A stretch of DNA of 64,000 bases from Limimaricola cinnabarinus. Lineage in GTDB: Bacteria; Pseudomonadota; Alphaproteobacteria; Rhodobacterales; Rhodobacteraceae. The notes under the pieces were generated by a model that saw only the letters and a program-made list of their open reading frames with translations, made no database searches and was not told where the DNA came from. The position numbers and the translations under genes are program-made. Numbering within the stretch: position 1 is the stretch's first letter; each line of letters begins with the position of its first letter. The stretch is from contig NZ_KZ304951.1 of the NCBI RefSeq assembly GCF_002723615.1, positions 517,344-581,343 of the forward strand, read 5' to 3'. Below, piece by piece: positions 1 to 9,806 of this stretch.

Positions 1-180
1 CGCCTCGATCGCGGCGATCAGGCGCTCGGCGGGGGGACGCGGCGCGGCGGCGGGCGCGGAGGCGCTGGCGACCGAGCCGACGCGCCCCTGTGCCCCGAGA
101 TTGCCGATCTGCGCGCCGGCCGTGCAGGCCCCGAGCGCCCCGAGCCCCAAAAGGGCCACCGTCATCCGCATCGCCGTCAT
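1..180 (-). CDS. putative lipoprotein in nuo operon (5' part only)
   Basis: The first 60 codons of a gene on the minus strand that runs off the left edge of the window. The N-terminus is a short, weakly basic start (MTAMRM), a hydrophobic stretch and a lipobox ending in Leu-Gly-Ala-Cys with the Cys at residue 19, so it should be an exported lipoprotein. An Ala/Pro-rich linker follows. It begins 63 nt after the nuoD stop, in the position where nuoE or a small unidentified gene usually sits in Rhodobacteraceae nuo operons, and is probably co-transcribed with nuo. The function is unknown; a role in complex I is not shown by anything seen here. The coding call relies on the clean signal sequence and the operon position. 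Confidence 0.7.
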   Translation of the reverse strand, partial: MTAMRMTVALLGLGALGACTAGAQIGNLGAQGRVGSVASASAPAAAPRPPAERLIAAIEA

Positions 181-243
181 CCTGGAACGTCCCCGTCCTG
201 TCTCGGGCCGGTGCTTCACCGGCCGGTTGCCTCGTCCGCGCCC

Positions 244-1470
244 TTAGCGGTCGACCTCGCCGAACACGATGTCCATCGTGCCGATGATCGCCGCCACGTC
301 GGCCAGCTGGTGGCCCGAGGCCACGTGGTCCATCGCCTGCAGGTGCAGATAGCCCGGCGCGCGCAACTTGGCGCGGTAGGGCTTGTTGGAGCCATCGGCC
401 ACGAGATAGACGCCGAACTCGCCCTTGGGCGCCTCGACGGCGGCATAGACCTCGCCCGCGGGCACGTGAAAGCCCTCGGTGTAGAGCTTGAAGTGATGGA
501 TCAGCGCTTCCATCGAGGTCTTCATGTCCGTCCGCGTCGGCGGCGTGACCTTGCCACGGGCGAGGATGTCGCCCGGCTCGGCCCGCAGCTTCTCGATCGC
601 CTGCCGGATGATCTTGATGCTCTCACGCATCTCGGCCATCCGCACGAGGTAACGGTCGTAGCAATCGCCGTTCTTGCCGACCGGGATCTGGAAGTCGAAC
701 TCGTCGTAGCACTCATAGGGCTGCGCGCGGCGCAGATCCCAGGCAAGGCCCGAGCCGCGCACCATGACGCCGGAAAAGCCCCAATCCTGGATCTCCTGCT
801 CGCTCACCACGCCGATATCGGCGTTGCGCTGCTTGAAGATGCGGTTCTCGGTCAGGAGCCCGTCGATGTCGTCGAGCACGTTCGGGAAGGCGTGCGACCA
901 GGTCTCGATGTCGTCGAGCAGCTCGGGCGGCAGGTCCTGATGCACGCCGCCGGGCCGGAAATAGGCCGCGTGCAGGCGCGCGCCACAGGCCCGCTCGTAG
1001 AACACCATCAGCTTCTCGCGCTCCTCGAAGCCCCAAAGCGGCGGGGTGAGCGCGCCGACGTCCATCGCCTGCGTGGTGACGTTCAGGAGATGCGACAGGA
1101 TGCGGCCGATCTCGGAATAGAGCACGCGAATGAGCGAGGCGCGGCGCGGCACCGGCGTGCCGGTCAGCCGCTCGATGGCAAGGCACCAGGCATGCTCCTG
1201 GTTCATCGGCGCCACATAGTCGAGCCGGTCGAAATAGGGCAGGTTCTGCAGGTAGGTGCGGCTTTCCATCAGCTTCTCGGTGCCGCGGTGCAGCAGGCCG
1301 ATATGCGGATCGCAGCGCTCGACGATCTCGCCGTCGAGCTCCAGCACGAGCCGCAGCACGCCATGCGCCGCCGGGTGCTGCGGCCCGAAGTTGATGTTGA
1401 AGTTGCGGATCTTCTGCTCGCCGGTCTTCGTGTCCTCGAAGCCCTTGGCGTTGATGGTCGTGCCGTCCAT
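244..1470 (-). CDS. nuoD: NADH-quinone oxidoreductase subunit D
   Basis: The 49-kDa subunit of complex I. It sits in the peripheral arm at the membrane interface and helps form the quinone-binding site. The protein has 408 residues, the expected length for an unfused NuoD. The family signature GPQHPAAHG is at residues 29-37, and the remainder aligns by eye over its whole length with hydrogenase-large-subunit-type NuoD (for example the Gly-rich SGVMVRGSG segment and the conserved [12 protein letters not shown] near the C-terminus). It starts 3 nt after the nuoC stop, so the two genes are translated together. In E. coli NuoC and NuoD are fused; here they are separate, as is usual in alphaproteobacteria. 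Confidence 0.98.
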   Translation of the reverse strand: MDGTTINAKGFEDTKTGEQKIRNFNINFGPQHPAAHGVLRLVLELDGEIVERCDPHIGLLHRGTEKLMESRTYLQNLPYFDRLDYVAPMNQEHAWCLAIERLTGTPVPRRASLIRVLYSEIGRILSHLLNVTTQAMDVGALTPPLWGFEEREKLMVFYERACGARLHAAYFRPGGVHQDLPPELLDDIETWSHAFPNVLDDIDGLLTENRIFKQRNADIGVVSEQEIQDWGFSGVMVRGSGLAWDLRRAQPYECYDEFDFQIPVGKNGDCYDRYLVRMAEMRESIKIIRQAIEKLRAEPGDILARGKVTPPTRTDMKTSMEALIHHFKLYTEGFHVPAGEVYAAVEAPKGEFGVYLVADGSNKPYRAKLRAPGYLHLQAMDHVASGHQLADVAAIIGTMDIVFGEVDR

Positions 1471-1473
1471 GGC

Positions 1474-2091
1474 TTACCCCTTCGCGCCCGCGTCGCCGGC
1501 CTTGTCGTCGCCGGGAAGCACGTATTGCGCCCCTTCCCAGGGGCTCATGAAATCGAACTGCCGGTATTCCTGCACGAGCTTCACGGGCTCGTAGACCACC
1601 CGCTTTTGCACCTCGTCGAAGCGGACCTCGGTGTAGCCCGTGGTCGGGAAGTCCTTGCGCAGCGGAAAGCCGCGGAAGCCGTAATCGGTCAGGATGCGGC
1701 GCAGGTCCGGATGGCCGGTGAAGATGATGCCGAACATGTCGAACACCTCGCGCTCGAACCAGTTGGACGAGGGGTGGATCTCGATGATCGAGGGCACCAT
1801 CTCGTCCTCGCGCAGCTCGGCACGGATGCGGATGCGCTGGTTCTGGTACATCGACAGGAAGTGATAGACCACGTCGAAGCGCTTCTCGCGCCCCGGATAG
1901 TCCACCGCCGTGATGTCGATCAGCGTCGAGAAGCGGCAGGTCGGGTCGGTCTTGAGAAGCTCGACGAAACCGGGGATCGCCTCGGGCGTGATGGTGACGG
2001 TGAGCTCGCCGAAGGCGACCTCCCAGCCGGTCACGCAGTCGGGGCGCTTGGATTCGAGATGCGCGCCCAGGTCGTTCAGTGCCTCGCTCAT
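1474..2091 (-). CDS. nuoC: NADH-quinone oxidoreductase subunit C
   Basis: The 30-kDa subunit of complex I, a structural component of the hydrophilic connecting module. It has 205 residues from the start MSEALND. A longer open frame extends upstream to 2310, but that part overlaps nuoB and is low-complexity Ala/Thr/Ser sequence, so it was excluded. Conserved NuoC features include the segment around residues 125-165 ([31 protein letters not shown]) and the RKDFP motif after it. The gene lies between nuoB (52-nt gap) and nuoD (3-nt gap), in the standard A-B-C-D order. Confidence 0.97.
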   Translation of the reverse strand: MSEALNDLGAHLESKRPDCVTGWEVAFGELTVTITPEAIPGFVELLKTDPTCRFSTLIDITAVDYPGREKRFDVVYHFLSMYQNQRIRIRAELREDEMVPSIIEIHPSSNWFEREVFDMFGIIFTGHPDLRRILTDYGFRGFPLRKDFPTTGYTEVRFDEVQKRVVYEPVKLVQEYRQFDFMSPWEGAQYVLPGDDKAGDAGAKG

Positions 2092-2143
2092 GGCGATTCC
2101 CCCGAAAAATATGGTCTTGGCGGGCGCGAAGGCCCGCGGGGTG

Positions 2144-3033
<890 letters not shown>

Positions 3034-3066
3034 GTCGGGTCCTTTCGCGCGGGAGCTGTCGGTCGT

Positions 3067-3102
3067 TGCGCGATCCATAAACCCCGGTCGGGGAAGGGTC
3101 AA
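3067..3102 (-). promoter_or_regulatory. predicted sigma70-type promoter of the nuo operon
   Basis: On the minus strand the -35 hexamer TTGACC (3102-3097) and the -10 hexamer TATGGA (3079-3074) are separated by exactly 17 nt. Transcription would start near 3067, giving a leader of about 34 nt before the nuoA GTG. The spacer holds the inverted repeat CCCCG-AC-CGGGG, which could be a regulator site or chance in GC-rich DNA. The call is by inspection only. Confidence 0.6.
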
Positions 3103-3150
3103 CCGAGCCTTGGCACCCGGCGCGGGCGTCCGATGCGCGCGAAAAGGGGC

Positions 3151-3564
3151 TCAACCCGCCCCCCCCTGCTCGTGCAGCTCGTGCTTGAGCTGCTCCAGCT
3201 CGCGGTCGAGAAAATAGGAGATGAGCGAGCGGATGACCACCAGCAGGCCGAGAAACAGCAGATCCGCCATGGCGAGGCTGAGCGCGGTGTGGATGATGTC
3301 GGAGACGATGAACAGCTCCAGCCCGGCAAGGATGTAGCGCCCCAGCTCGATCCGCTCGCGGTTCATGCCCTGCACCCGCGTGGCGTTGTCGCGCCGGGTC
3401 TCGGCCCAGGCAACGCCCGCGATGAAGCGCAGCGCGCCGATCAGCAAGAGCGCGATGGCGCCGAGATCGATGATCGCCGCCGTCCAATCGAGCCCCTCGA
3501 CCAGCCAGGCGAAGTGGTGATGCAGCACCCCGTCCTCTGCCCCGAAATTCCAGACGGACTCCAT
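3151..3564 (-). CDS. DUF1622 family membrane protein
   Basis: A 137-residue inner-membrane protein resembling the DUF1622 family. It has three hydrophobic segments (about residues 30-52, 75-95 and 96-115) separated by a basic loop containing RRDNATRVQGMNRERIELGRYILAGLELFI, which is the recognisable family core, and a charged C-terminal tail. The start at 3564 has AAAGGAG 7 nt upstream. Longer upstream frames overlap the divergent creA-like gene and were rejected. It is transcribed in the same direction as nuo, 117 nt upstream, but nuo has its own promoter in that gap. The function of the family is not established. Confidence 0.85.
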   Translation of the reverse strand: MESVWNFGAEDGVLHHHFAWLVEGLDWTAAIIDLGAIALLLIGALRFIAGVAWAETRRDNATRVQGMNRERIELGRYILAGLELFIVSDIIHTALSLAMADLLFLGLLVVIRSLISYFLDRELEQLKHELHEQGGAG

Positions 3565-3658
3565 GCGCAGGCTCCTTTCCCTCCGGTCCCGGATACTGGC
3601 TCGCCCGCCCGGGCGGTCAAGCGCGGGAACCCCGGCGCGGGACCGGCGTTGGCCGCGC

Positions 3659-4126
3659 ATGAGACATCTTCTTCGCCTGACGGCGCTCGCCCTCGCCCTT
3701 TTCCCCGCAACCTCGAAGGCCGAGGTGGTCGGCAAGGTCGGCGTCGACTGGGTCGGCAACGACGTGATCGTCGAAGCGATTCCCGATCCCAAGGTCGAGG
3801 GCGTGACCTGCCATATCGCCTATTTCGAACGCTCGATGATCGACCGGCTGAGCCAGGGCAACTGGTTCGAGGACCCGTCCAACGCCTCGATCGACTGCCG
3901 CCAGACCGGGCCGATCACGCTGGGCGACATAGACCGCTCGCGCGATGGCGAATCCGTGTTCCGCGAAAGCCGGTCGATCATCCTCAAGACGATCCGCATC
4001 AGCCGCATCTACGACGAGACCAATCAGGTGCTGATCTATCTCGCCCATGGCAGCGAGCTGACGCAGGGCTCGGCCAAGATGTCGCTCTCGACCATCCCGC
4101 TCTACGACACCGACGCGGCGCAATGA
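3659..4126 (+). CDS. creA: CreA family exported protein
   Basis: A 155-residue protein with a signal peptide (MRHLLRLTALALALFPATSKA, cleavage expected after residue 21). The mature part matches the CreA family: EVVGKVGVDWVGND.I.VEAIPDP.V.GVTCHI...., a central pair of Cys residues and the SR.IILKT.RI.R..D residues near the C-terminus. CreA is named from a catabolite-regulation locus in E. coli, but its biochemical function is unknown; it is presumably periplasmic. The start ATG at 3659 is placed immediately before the signal sequence. It is divergent from the DUF1622 gene and convergent with gph, only 15 nt away. Confidence 0.85.
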   Translation: MRHLLRLTALALALFPATSKAEVVGKVGVDWVGNDVIVEAIPDPKVEGVTCHIAYFERSMIDRLSQGNWFEDPSNASIDCRQTGPITLGDIDRSRDGESVFRESRSIILKTIRISRIYDETNQVLIYLAHGSELTQGSAKMSLSTIPLYDTDAAQ

Positions 4127-4141
4127 CGCCCCGCGGGATCG

Positions 4142-4801
4142 TCAGCCCAGCGCCCGCACCGCCTCGACCAGCTCGTCGTAATGCCCGATCAGCGCCTCGG
4201 GGTGCAGGTCGGCGGTGCGGTGGCCATTGGGGCCGAACCGCACGAGGATCGACGGCACCCCCGCCGCCCGCGCGGTGATGCGGTCGGTCTCGGTGTCGCC
4301 CACCAGCACGCAATGCGCCGGATCGCCGCCGGCGCGGCGCACCGTCTCGCGCAGGCATTCGGGGTCGGGCTTGCGCATCTTCAGCGTGTCGGCCCCGACG
4401 AGGCAGACGAAATGCTCGCGCACGCCGAGCCGGGCCAGAAGCTTTTCGGCCAGCGCCTCGGGCTTGTTGGTGCAGATTGCCACCGGGTGGCCGAGCGCCT
4501 TCAATTCCGCGATCGCCTCCATCGCGCCGGGAAACAGCGTCGAATGCCGGTCGATCTCTTCCTCGTAATAGGCGAGCAGCCGCGGATATTGCCGGTCGAC
4601 CTCGGCCTCCTCGACCTCCCCCACCCGGCTCAGCCCCAGCCGCAGCATGGCCCGCGCGCCATGCATCGCGGTCGCCGCATCCTCGCGCGGGTCGAGCAGC
4701 GGGCCGAGGCCGAGATCGTCGAAGCAGCGGTTGGCGGCGGCGATCAGGTCGCCGCTGGTCTCGGCGAGGGTGCCGTCGAGGTCGAAGATCACGGCGCGCA
4801 T
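4142..4801 (-). CDS. gph: phosphoglycolate phosphatase-type HAD hydrolase
   Basis: A 219-residue HAD-superfamily phosphatase. The N-terminal motif I FDLDGTL has the nucleophile Asp at residue 7 and general acid Asp at residue 9. Motif II is in VAICTNK, the conserved Lys in KPDPE, and the acidic metal-binding motif in LVGDTETDR. The cap domain lies between motifs I and II. These features and the length match phosphoglycolate phosphatases, which remove 2-phosphoglycolate formed by Rubisco or DNA repair. Related HAD enzymes differ in substrate, so the specificity is inferred. It is divergent from glmU, with a 105-nt shared upstream region. Confidence 0.88.
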   Translation of the reverse strand: MRAVIFDLDGTLAETSGDLIAAANRCFDDLGLGPLLDPREDAATAMHGARAMLRLGLSRVGEVEEAEVDRQYPRLLAYYEEEIDRHSTLFPGAMEAIAELKALGHPVAICTNKPEALAEKLLARLGVREHFVCLVGADTLKMRKPDPECLRETVRRAGGDPAHCVLVGDTETDRITARAAGVPSILVRFGPNGHRTADLHPEALIGHYDELVEAVRALG

Positions 4802-4906
4802 GGGCGGCTCCCTTGTAATAATGCGTAGCGGTAATTGATGGGCCCATAGGCTTGTGCCCCATGATGCGGCTAGTAGAAGGCGGATCAAGCAACAAGAGGG
4901 GCAGTG

Positions 4907-6259
4907 ATGAACACGGCACTGATCGTCCTGGCCGCGGGCCGGGGCACGCGGATGAACTCGGACCTGCCGAAGGTCCTGCACGAGATCGGCCAGTCGCCGC
5001 TTCTGCACCACGCTATGGCGGCGGGCATGGCGCTCGAGCCCGAGCGGATGATCGTCGTTGCCGGGCACGGGGCCGAGGCGGTCGAGCGCGCCGCGAGCCG
5101 CTTCGACGAAGGCATCGTCACCGTGCGCCAGGAGAGCCAGGACGGCACCGGCCATGCCGTGCAACAGGCCCGCGCGGCCTTGGAGGGCTTTTCGGGCGAC
5201 GTGATCGTGCTTTATGGCGACACGCCCTTCATCCGGCCCGACACGCTGGAGGCGATGCTCGCGGCCCGCGCCCGCGCCGACGTGGTCGTGCTCGGCTTCG
5301 AGGCCGCCGATCCAGGCCGCTACGGTCGTCTCGTGACGACGGGCGACGCGCTCGATCGGATCGTCGAGTTCAAGGATGCCAATGAGGCCATCCGCGCCAT
5401 CACCCTGTGCAATTCCGGCGTCATCGCCGCCGACCGCGACACGCTGTTCTCCCTGCTCGACCGGGTGTGCAACGACAACGCCTCCGGTGAATACTACCTC
5501 ACTGACGTCGTCGGCCTCGCCCGCGAGGCGGGGCTTTCGGCCGAGGTGGTGCGCTGCGACGAGGCCGAGACGCTGGGCATCAACACCCGCGCCGAGCTGG
5601 CCGCCGCCGAAGCCGCCTTCCAGACGCGCATCCGCCGCGAGGTCATGGAGGACGGCGTCACCCTGCCCGCGCCCGAAACCGTCACCTTCGCGCGCGACAC
5701 GGCGGTGGGCCGCGACACGGTGATCGAGCCCAACGTCGTGTTCGGCCCCGGCGTGACGATCGAGAGCGGCGCGAAGATCCGCGCCTTTTCGCATCTCGAA
5801 GGCTGCCACGTCTCGCGCGGGGCCACCGTCGGCCCCTTCGCCCGGCTGCGCCCCGGTGCCGAGCTGGCCGAGGAGGTACATGTCGGCAATTTCGTCGAGA
5901 TCAAGAACGCGCAGATCGGCACCGGCGCCAAGGTCAATCACCTGACCTATCTGGGCGACGCCGATATCGGCGCGGGCAGCAATGTCGGCGCGGGCACCAT
6001 CACCTGCAACTATGACGGCGTGTTCAAGCACCGCACCACCGTGGGCCGCGACGCCTTCATCGGCTCCAACACCATGCTGGTGGCGCCGGTGACTCTGGGC
6101 GACGGCGCGATGACGGCCACGGGCACGGTGGTGACCCACAACGTGCCCGCGGGCGACATGGCCGTGGGCCGGACGAAACAGACCAACAAGCCGGGCTTCG
6201 CGACCCGCTTCTTCGACAAGCTGCGCGCCGCCAAGGCCGCCAAGAGCAAGGACAACTGA
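4907..6259 (+). CDS. glmU: bifunctional UDP-GlcNAc pyrophosphorylase / glucosamine-1-phosphate acetyltransferase
   Basis: A cytoplasmic enzyme for the last two steps of UDP-N-acetylglucosamine synthesis, the precursor of peptidoglycan and lipid A. The N-terminal uridylyltransferase domain (about 1-230) shows LAAGRGTRM close to the start; the C-terminal left-handed beta-helix (about 250-440) shows hexapeptide repeats and the VGAGTITCNYDG motif of the acetyltransferase site. Length (450) is normal. ATG at 4907 is preferred, with GAGGGG 5 nt upstream; the codon before it is GTG at 4904, also usable. It overlaps nothing but ends 1 nt before glmS, forming a two-gene amino-sugar operon. Confidence 0.98.
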   Translation: MNTALIVLAAGRGTRMNSDLPKVLHEIGQSPLLHHAMAAGMALEPERMIVVAGHGAEAVERAASRFDEGIVTVRQESQDGTGHAVQQARAALEGFSGDVIVLYGDTPFIRPDTLEAMLAARARADVVVLGFEAADPGRYGRLVTTGDALDRIVEFKDANEAIRAITLCNSGVIAADRDTLFSLLDRVCNDNASGEYYLTDVVGLAREAGLSAEVVRCDEAETLGINTRAELAAAEAAFQTRIRREVMEDGVTLPAPETVTFARDTAVGRDTVIEPNVVFGPGVTIESGAKIRAFSHLEGCHVSRGATVGPFARLRPGAELAEEVHVGNFVEIKNAQIGTGAKVNHLTYLGDADIGAGSNVGAGTITCNYDGVFKHRTTVGRDAFIGSNTMLVAPVTLGDGAMTATGTVVTHNVPAGDMAVGRTKQTNKPGFATRFFDKLRAAKAAKSKDN

Positions 6260-6260
6260 G

Positions 6261-8081
6261 ATGTGCGGAATCGTAGGCGTCCTGGGCACGCATGAAGCGG
6301 CCCCCCTGCTGGTCGAAGCACTCGGTCGGCTCGAATATCGCGGCTATGACAGCGCCGGCATCGCCACGCTGGACGAGGGCCGCTTGGGCCGCCGCCGCGC
6401 GGTGGGCAAGCTGGTGAACCTGTCGGACAGGCTGGTGCACGAGCCGCTGCGCGGTCTCGCGGGCATCGGCCACACCCGCTGGGCCACCCATGGCGCGCCG
6501 ACCGAGGCCAACGCGCATCCGCATGCGGGCGCGCGGGTCGCCGTCGTCCATAACGGCATCATCGAGAACTACCGCGAGCTGCGCGAGGAACTGGCCGCCC
6601 GCGGCATCGGCACCAGCACCGACACCGACACCGAGACGGTGGCGCTCATCTGCCAGCTCCACCTCGACCAGCGGATGCCCCCGCGCGAGGCCGCCGCCGC
6701 GACCATCGCCAAGCTGGAAGGCGCCTACGCGCTGTGCTTCTTGTTCGAGGACGAGCCCGACCTGCTGATCGCCGCGCGCAAGGGCAGCCCGCTGGCCATC
6801 GGCCATGGCGAGGGCGAGATGTTCGTAGGCTCCGACGCCATCGCGCTCGGCAACCTGACCGACCGGATCACCTATCTCGAAGAGGGCGACCGCGCCGAGA
6901 TCACCCGCGCGGGCGCCGTGATCTTCGACGCGCAGGGCCACGAGGTCTCGCGCCCCGAGAAGCGCATCGCCCAGGCGAGCGCGCAGGTCGACAAGGCCGG
7001 GCACAAGCACTTCATGGCCAAGGAGATCGCCGAACAGCCGCGCGTTCTGGCCGCCGCATTGGGGCACTACCTGACGCCCGAGGGCACGATCGCCCTGCCC
7101 GAGCCGGGCATCGACTTCACCGCCATCGACCGGCTGACGCTGGTGGCCTGCGGCACCGCCTTCTACGCCTGCAACGTCGCGAAATACTGGTTCGAGCAGG
7201 TCGCGCGCCTGCCGGTCGAGATCGACGTGGCCTCCGAGTTCCGCTACCGCGAGCCGCCCGTCCCGGCCCGCTCCGCCGCGCTCTTCGTCAGCCAGTCGGG
7301 CGAGACCGCCGACACGCTGGCGGCGCTGCGCTACGCCAAGGGACAGGGCGCGCAGATCCTCTCGGTGGTCAACGTCACCGAGAGCTCGATCGCGCGCGAC
7401 AGCGACATCGCCCTGCCGATCCTCGCGGGCGCCGAGATCGGCGTCGCCTCGACCAAGGCCTTCACCTGCCAGCTTCTCGTGCTCGGCGCGCTGGCGCTCG
7501 AGGCCGCCCGCCAGCGTGGCACGATCGACGAGGCGGAGCTGGCCGCGCATCTTCAGGGCCTGCGCGAACTCCCCGGGCTGATCGACCAGGGGCTGAGCAT
7601 CGAGGCCGAGTGCCAGCGCGTCTCGCGCGGTCTCGCCGAGGCGCGCGACATCCTGTTCCTCGGCCGGGGCCGGATGTACCCCCTCGCGCTCGAAGGCGCG
7701 CTGAAGCTCAAGGAAATCAGCTACATCCACGCCGAAGCTTACGCGTCGGGCGAGCTCAAGCACGGCCCCATCGCGCTGGTCGACGAGCATGTGCCGGTGA
7801 TCGTCATGGCGCCGCATGACGAGCTGTTCGACAAGACCGTGTCGAACATGCAGGAGGTGATGGCGCGCGGCGGAAAGGTGCTGCTGATCACCGATGCCAA
7901 GGGCGCGCGCATCGCGGGCGAGGGCACATGGGAGGTGATCACCCTGCCCGAGATCGACCCGCTCTGGGCGCCGATCCTCTACGCGGTCCCCGCTCAGCTG
8001 CTCGCCTATCACACGGCGGTGGCCAAAGGCACCGACGTGGATCAGCCGAGGAACCTCGCCAAATCCGTCACCGTCGAGTGA
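6261..8081 (+). CDS. glmS: glutamine-fructose-6-phosphate aminotransferase (isomerizing)
   Basis: The first committed step of hexosamine synthesis: fructose-6-phosphate plus glutamine to glucosamine-6-phosphate. The protein (606 residues) starts MCGIVGV, exposing the catalytic Cys after Met removal. The class-II glutamine amidotransferase domain covers about 1-220 and is followed by two SIS sugar-isomerase domains (SQSGETADTLAAL in the first; GRGRMYPLALEGALKLKEISYIHAEA in the second). The C-terminus KSVTVE is typical. No glmS ribozyme is visible, since the gene starts 1 nt after glmU. The operon ends with a strong hairpin 6 nt after the stop. Confidence 0.98.
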   Translation: MCGIVGVLGTHEAAPLLVEALGRLEYRGYDSAGIATLDEGRLGRRRAVGKLVNLSDRLVHEPLRGLAGIGHTRWATHGAPTEANAHPHAGARVAVVHNGIIENYRELREELAARGIGTSTDTDTETVALICQLHLDQRMPPREAAAATIAKLEGAYALCFLFEDEPDLLIAARKGSPLAIGHGEGEMFVGSDAIALGNLTDRITYLEEGDRAEITRAGAVIFDAQGHEVSRPEKRIAQASAQVDKAGHKHFMAKEIAEQPRVLAAALGHYLTPEGTIALPEPGIDFTAIDRLTLVACGTAFYACNVAKYWFEQVARLPVEIDVASEFRYREPPVPARSAALFVSQSGETADTLAALRYAKGQGAQILSVVNVTESSIARDSDIALPILAGAEIGVASTKAFTCQLLVLGALALEAARQRGTIDEAELAAHLQGLRELPGLIDQGLSIEAECQRVSRGLAEARDILFLGRGRMYPLALEGALKLKEISYIHAEAYASGELKHGPIALVDEHVPVIVMAPHDELFDKTVSNMQEVMARGGKVLLITDAKGARIAGEGTWEVITLPEIDPLWAPILYAVPAQLLAYHTAVAKGTDVDQPRNLAKSVTVE

Positions 8082-8086
8082 CATGA

Positions 8087-8113
8087 GAAAGGGGGGCGCC
8101 ATGCCCCCCTTTC
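8087..8113 (+). terminator. terminator after glmUS (also serves the convergent lipoprotein gene)
   Basis: An 11-bp perfect stem, GAAAGGGGGGC (8087-8097) with GCCCCCCTTTC (8103-8113), around a 5-nt loop. It starts 6 nt after the glmS stop and lies 24 nt beyond the stop of the convergent lipoprotein gene. The A-run on one side and T-run on the other suit termination in both directions. Confidence 0.75.
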
Positions 8114-8136
8114 ACCCTTTGCGACATGCGGATCGC

Positions 8137-8634
8137 TCAGCCGCGATAGACCGTCAGCTCCGGCAGGTCGGTCAGCGGCACTTCGAGAAGCCGCATCGCC
8201 GGCAGGCTGATCTCGCTGCCCGACCCGGCCGCCCCGCCCGAGGGGCGCAGCTCCAGCTTGACCGACTTGCCATTCGCCGCCTCGACCCGGCCCTGGCTCA
8301 CGCTGCTGACCAGCGGCGTCTCGATCCACAGCCCCGGATCGGCGGGAGAGCCCAGCGAGGCCACCGTGGTGCCCAGCGCCTGCTCGCCCGCGGGCTCCGG
8401 CGCGGCGGTGGCGGCGGCGCGCTGCTCGGGCGTCGTGGTGTCGAGCGCCTCGGCGCTGGCGGCGGCGGGCGGCGGCGGCGGCGCAGCCTGCACCGCGGGT
8501 TGCGGCGCGGTCGATGCGCTCGGCGCGGCGCTCGGAGCCGGGGCGTCGACGGGGGCGCTGGCCTGCTGCACTTCGGCACAAGCCGAGAGAAGCGCAAGCG
8601 CGGTGAGGGCGGAGGGGAGAATGAGGCGTGTCAT
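8137..8634 (-). CDS. hypothetical lipoprotein
   Basis: A 165-residue predicted lipoprotein: basic start, hydrophobic core and lipobox Leu-Leu-Ser-Ala-Cys with Cys at residue 19. Residues 20-75 are rich in Ala, Pro and Ser (a flexible linker), followed by a compact C-terminal part (about 90-165) with alternating hydrophobic residues that looks folded. No family was recognised. The start ATG at 8634 is preferred; an in-frame ATG at 8646 (MLRR) would lengthen the basic region only. It is divergent from moaA. Confidence 0.7.
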   Translation of the reverse strand: MTRLILPSALTALALLSACAEVQQASAPVDAPAPSAAPSASTAPQPAVQAAPPPPPAAASAEALDTTTPEQRAAATAAPEPAGEQALGTTVASLGSPADPGLWIETPLVSSVSQGRVEAANGKSVKLELRPSGGAAGSGSEISLPAMRLLEVPLTDLPELTVYRG

Positions 8635-8777
8635 GCGCCGGAGCATAGCGGTGCGACCTCCTCCGGCAAGAGCGCCGATCCAGCCTTGCGGACAATGATG
8701 GCCCCGGCGATGGCCCCGGCGCCGGGATCGCGGGCAGGTCGCTTGCCAACATACCGCCCCGCCCCTACCTTGCGGCC

Positions 8778-9806
8778 ATGACAGTCGCACCCGTTCCCCC
8801 CCCCGCAGCGCCCCTGATCGATCCCTTCGCGAGGGCGATCCGTTACCTGCGGGTTTCGGTCACCGATCGCTGCGATTTTCGCTGCGTCTACTGCATGTCC
8901 GAAAAGATGCAGTTCCTGCCCAAGAAGGAGCTGCTGACGCTCGAAGAGCTCGACCGGCTCTGCTCCTCCTTCATCCGGCTCGGTGTGGAAAAGCTGCGCA
9001 TCACCGGCGGCGAGCCGTTGGTGCGGCGCAACATCATGGAATTCTTCCGCGCCATGACGCGGCATCTCGACAGCGGCGCGCTGAAAGAGCTGACGCTGAC
9101 CACCAATGGCAGCCAGCTCGGCAAATACGCCGAAGAGCTCTACGCCGCCGGCGTGCGCCGGGTGAACGTCTCGCTCGACACGCTCGACGAGGAGAAATTC
9201 GCCCGCGTCACCCGCTGGGGCCGCCTGCCGCAGGTCCTCGACGGCATCGACGCCGCCCGCGCCGCAGGGCTCAAGGTCAAGATCAACACCGTCGCGCTCA
9301 AGGGCTTCAACGAGGACGAGCTGTTCACGCTCACCGAGTTCTGCGCCGCGCGCGACATGGACCTGACCTTCATCGAGGTCATGCCGATGGGCGATATCGG
9401 CAACGAGGACCGGATCGGCCAGTACTGGAACCTGATGGAGCTGCGCCACAGCCTCGGGGAACGCTACAGCCTGCACGACCTGCCCGACCGCACCGGCGGG
9501 CCCGCGCGCTACGTCCGCCTCGGCGAAACGCGCCAGCGCGTCGGCTTCATCACCCCGATGAGCCATAATTTCTGCGAAAGCTGCAACCGCGTGCGCGTCA
9601 CCTGCACCGGCGAGATCTACACATGCCTCGGGCAGGAGGGGCATTCCGACCTGCGCGGCCCCTTGCGCGAAAGCGAGAGCGATGCCGGGCTGGAGCGCGC
9701 GATCCGCGCCGCCATCGCGCTCAAGCCCGAGGGGCATGATTTCGATTACGACCGGCAGGAGGTTTCGGGCCGGGTCAGCCGTCACATGAGCCACACCGGG
9801 GGATGA
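8778..9806 (+). CDS. moaA: GTP 3',8-cyclase (molybdenum cofactor biosynthesis protein A)
   Basis: A radical-SAM enzyme catalysing the first step of molybdopterin synthesis from GTP. The N-terminal cluster motif is Cys32-X3-Cys36-X2-Cys39 (CDFRCVYC). The SAM-binding TGGEPL motif is at about residue 76. The C-terminal second 4Fe-4S cluster is marked by [11 protein letters not shown] and the third Cys in IYTC. Length (342) is normal. The C-terminus ends in SHTGG, the conserved double Gly tail needed for activity. Its stop overlaps the waaA start (ATGA), so it is translationally coupled to a lipopolysaccharide gene with no obvious metabolic link. Confidence 0.97.
   Translation: MTVAPVPPPAAPLIDPFARAIRYLRVSVTDRCDFRCVYCMSEKMQFLPKKELLTLEELDRLCSSFIRLGVEKLRITGGEPLVRRNIMEFFRAMTRHLDSGALKELTLTTNGSQLGKYAEELYAAGVRRVNVSLDTLDEEKFARVTRWGRLPQVLDGIDAARAAGLKVKINTVALKGFNEDELFTLTEFCAARDMDLTFIEVMPMGDIGNEDRIGQYWNLMELRHSLGERYSLHDLPDRTGGPARYVRLGETRQRVGFITPMSHNFCESCNRVRVTCTGEIYTCLGQEGHSDLRGPLRESESDAGLERAIRAAIALKPEGHDFDYDRQEVSGRVSRHMSHTGG

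Noticed and set aside
6261-6261. Possible glmS ribozyme upstream of glmS
   Set aside because: glmS starts 1 nt after glmU and there is no room for the ribozyme, which is in any case typical of Firmicutes.
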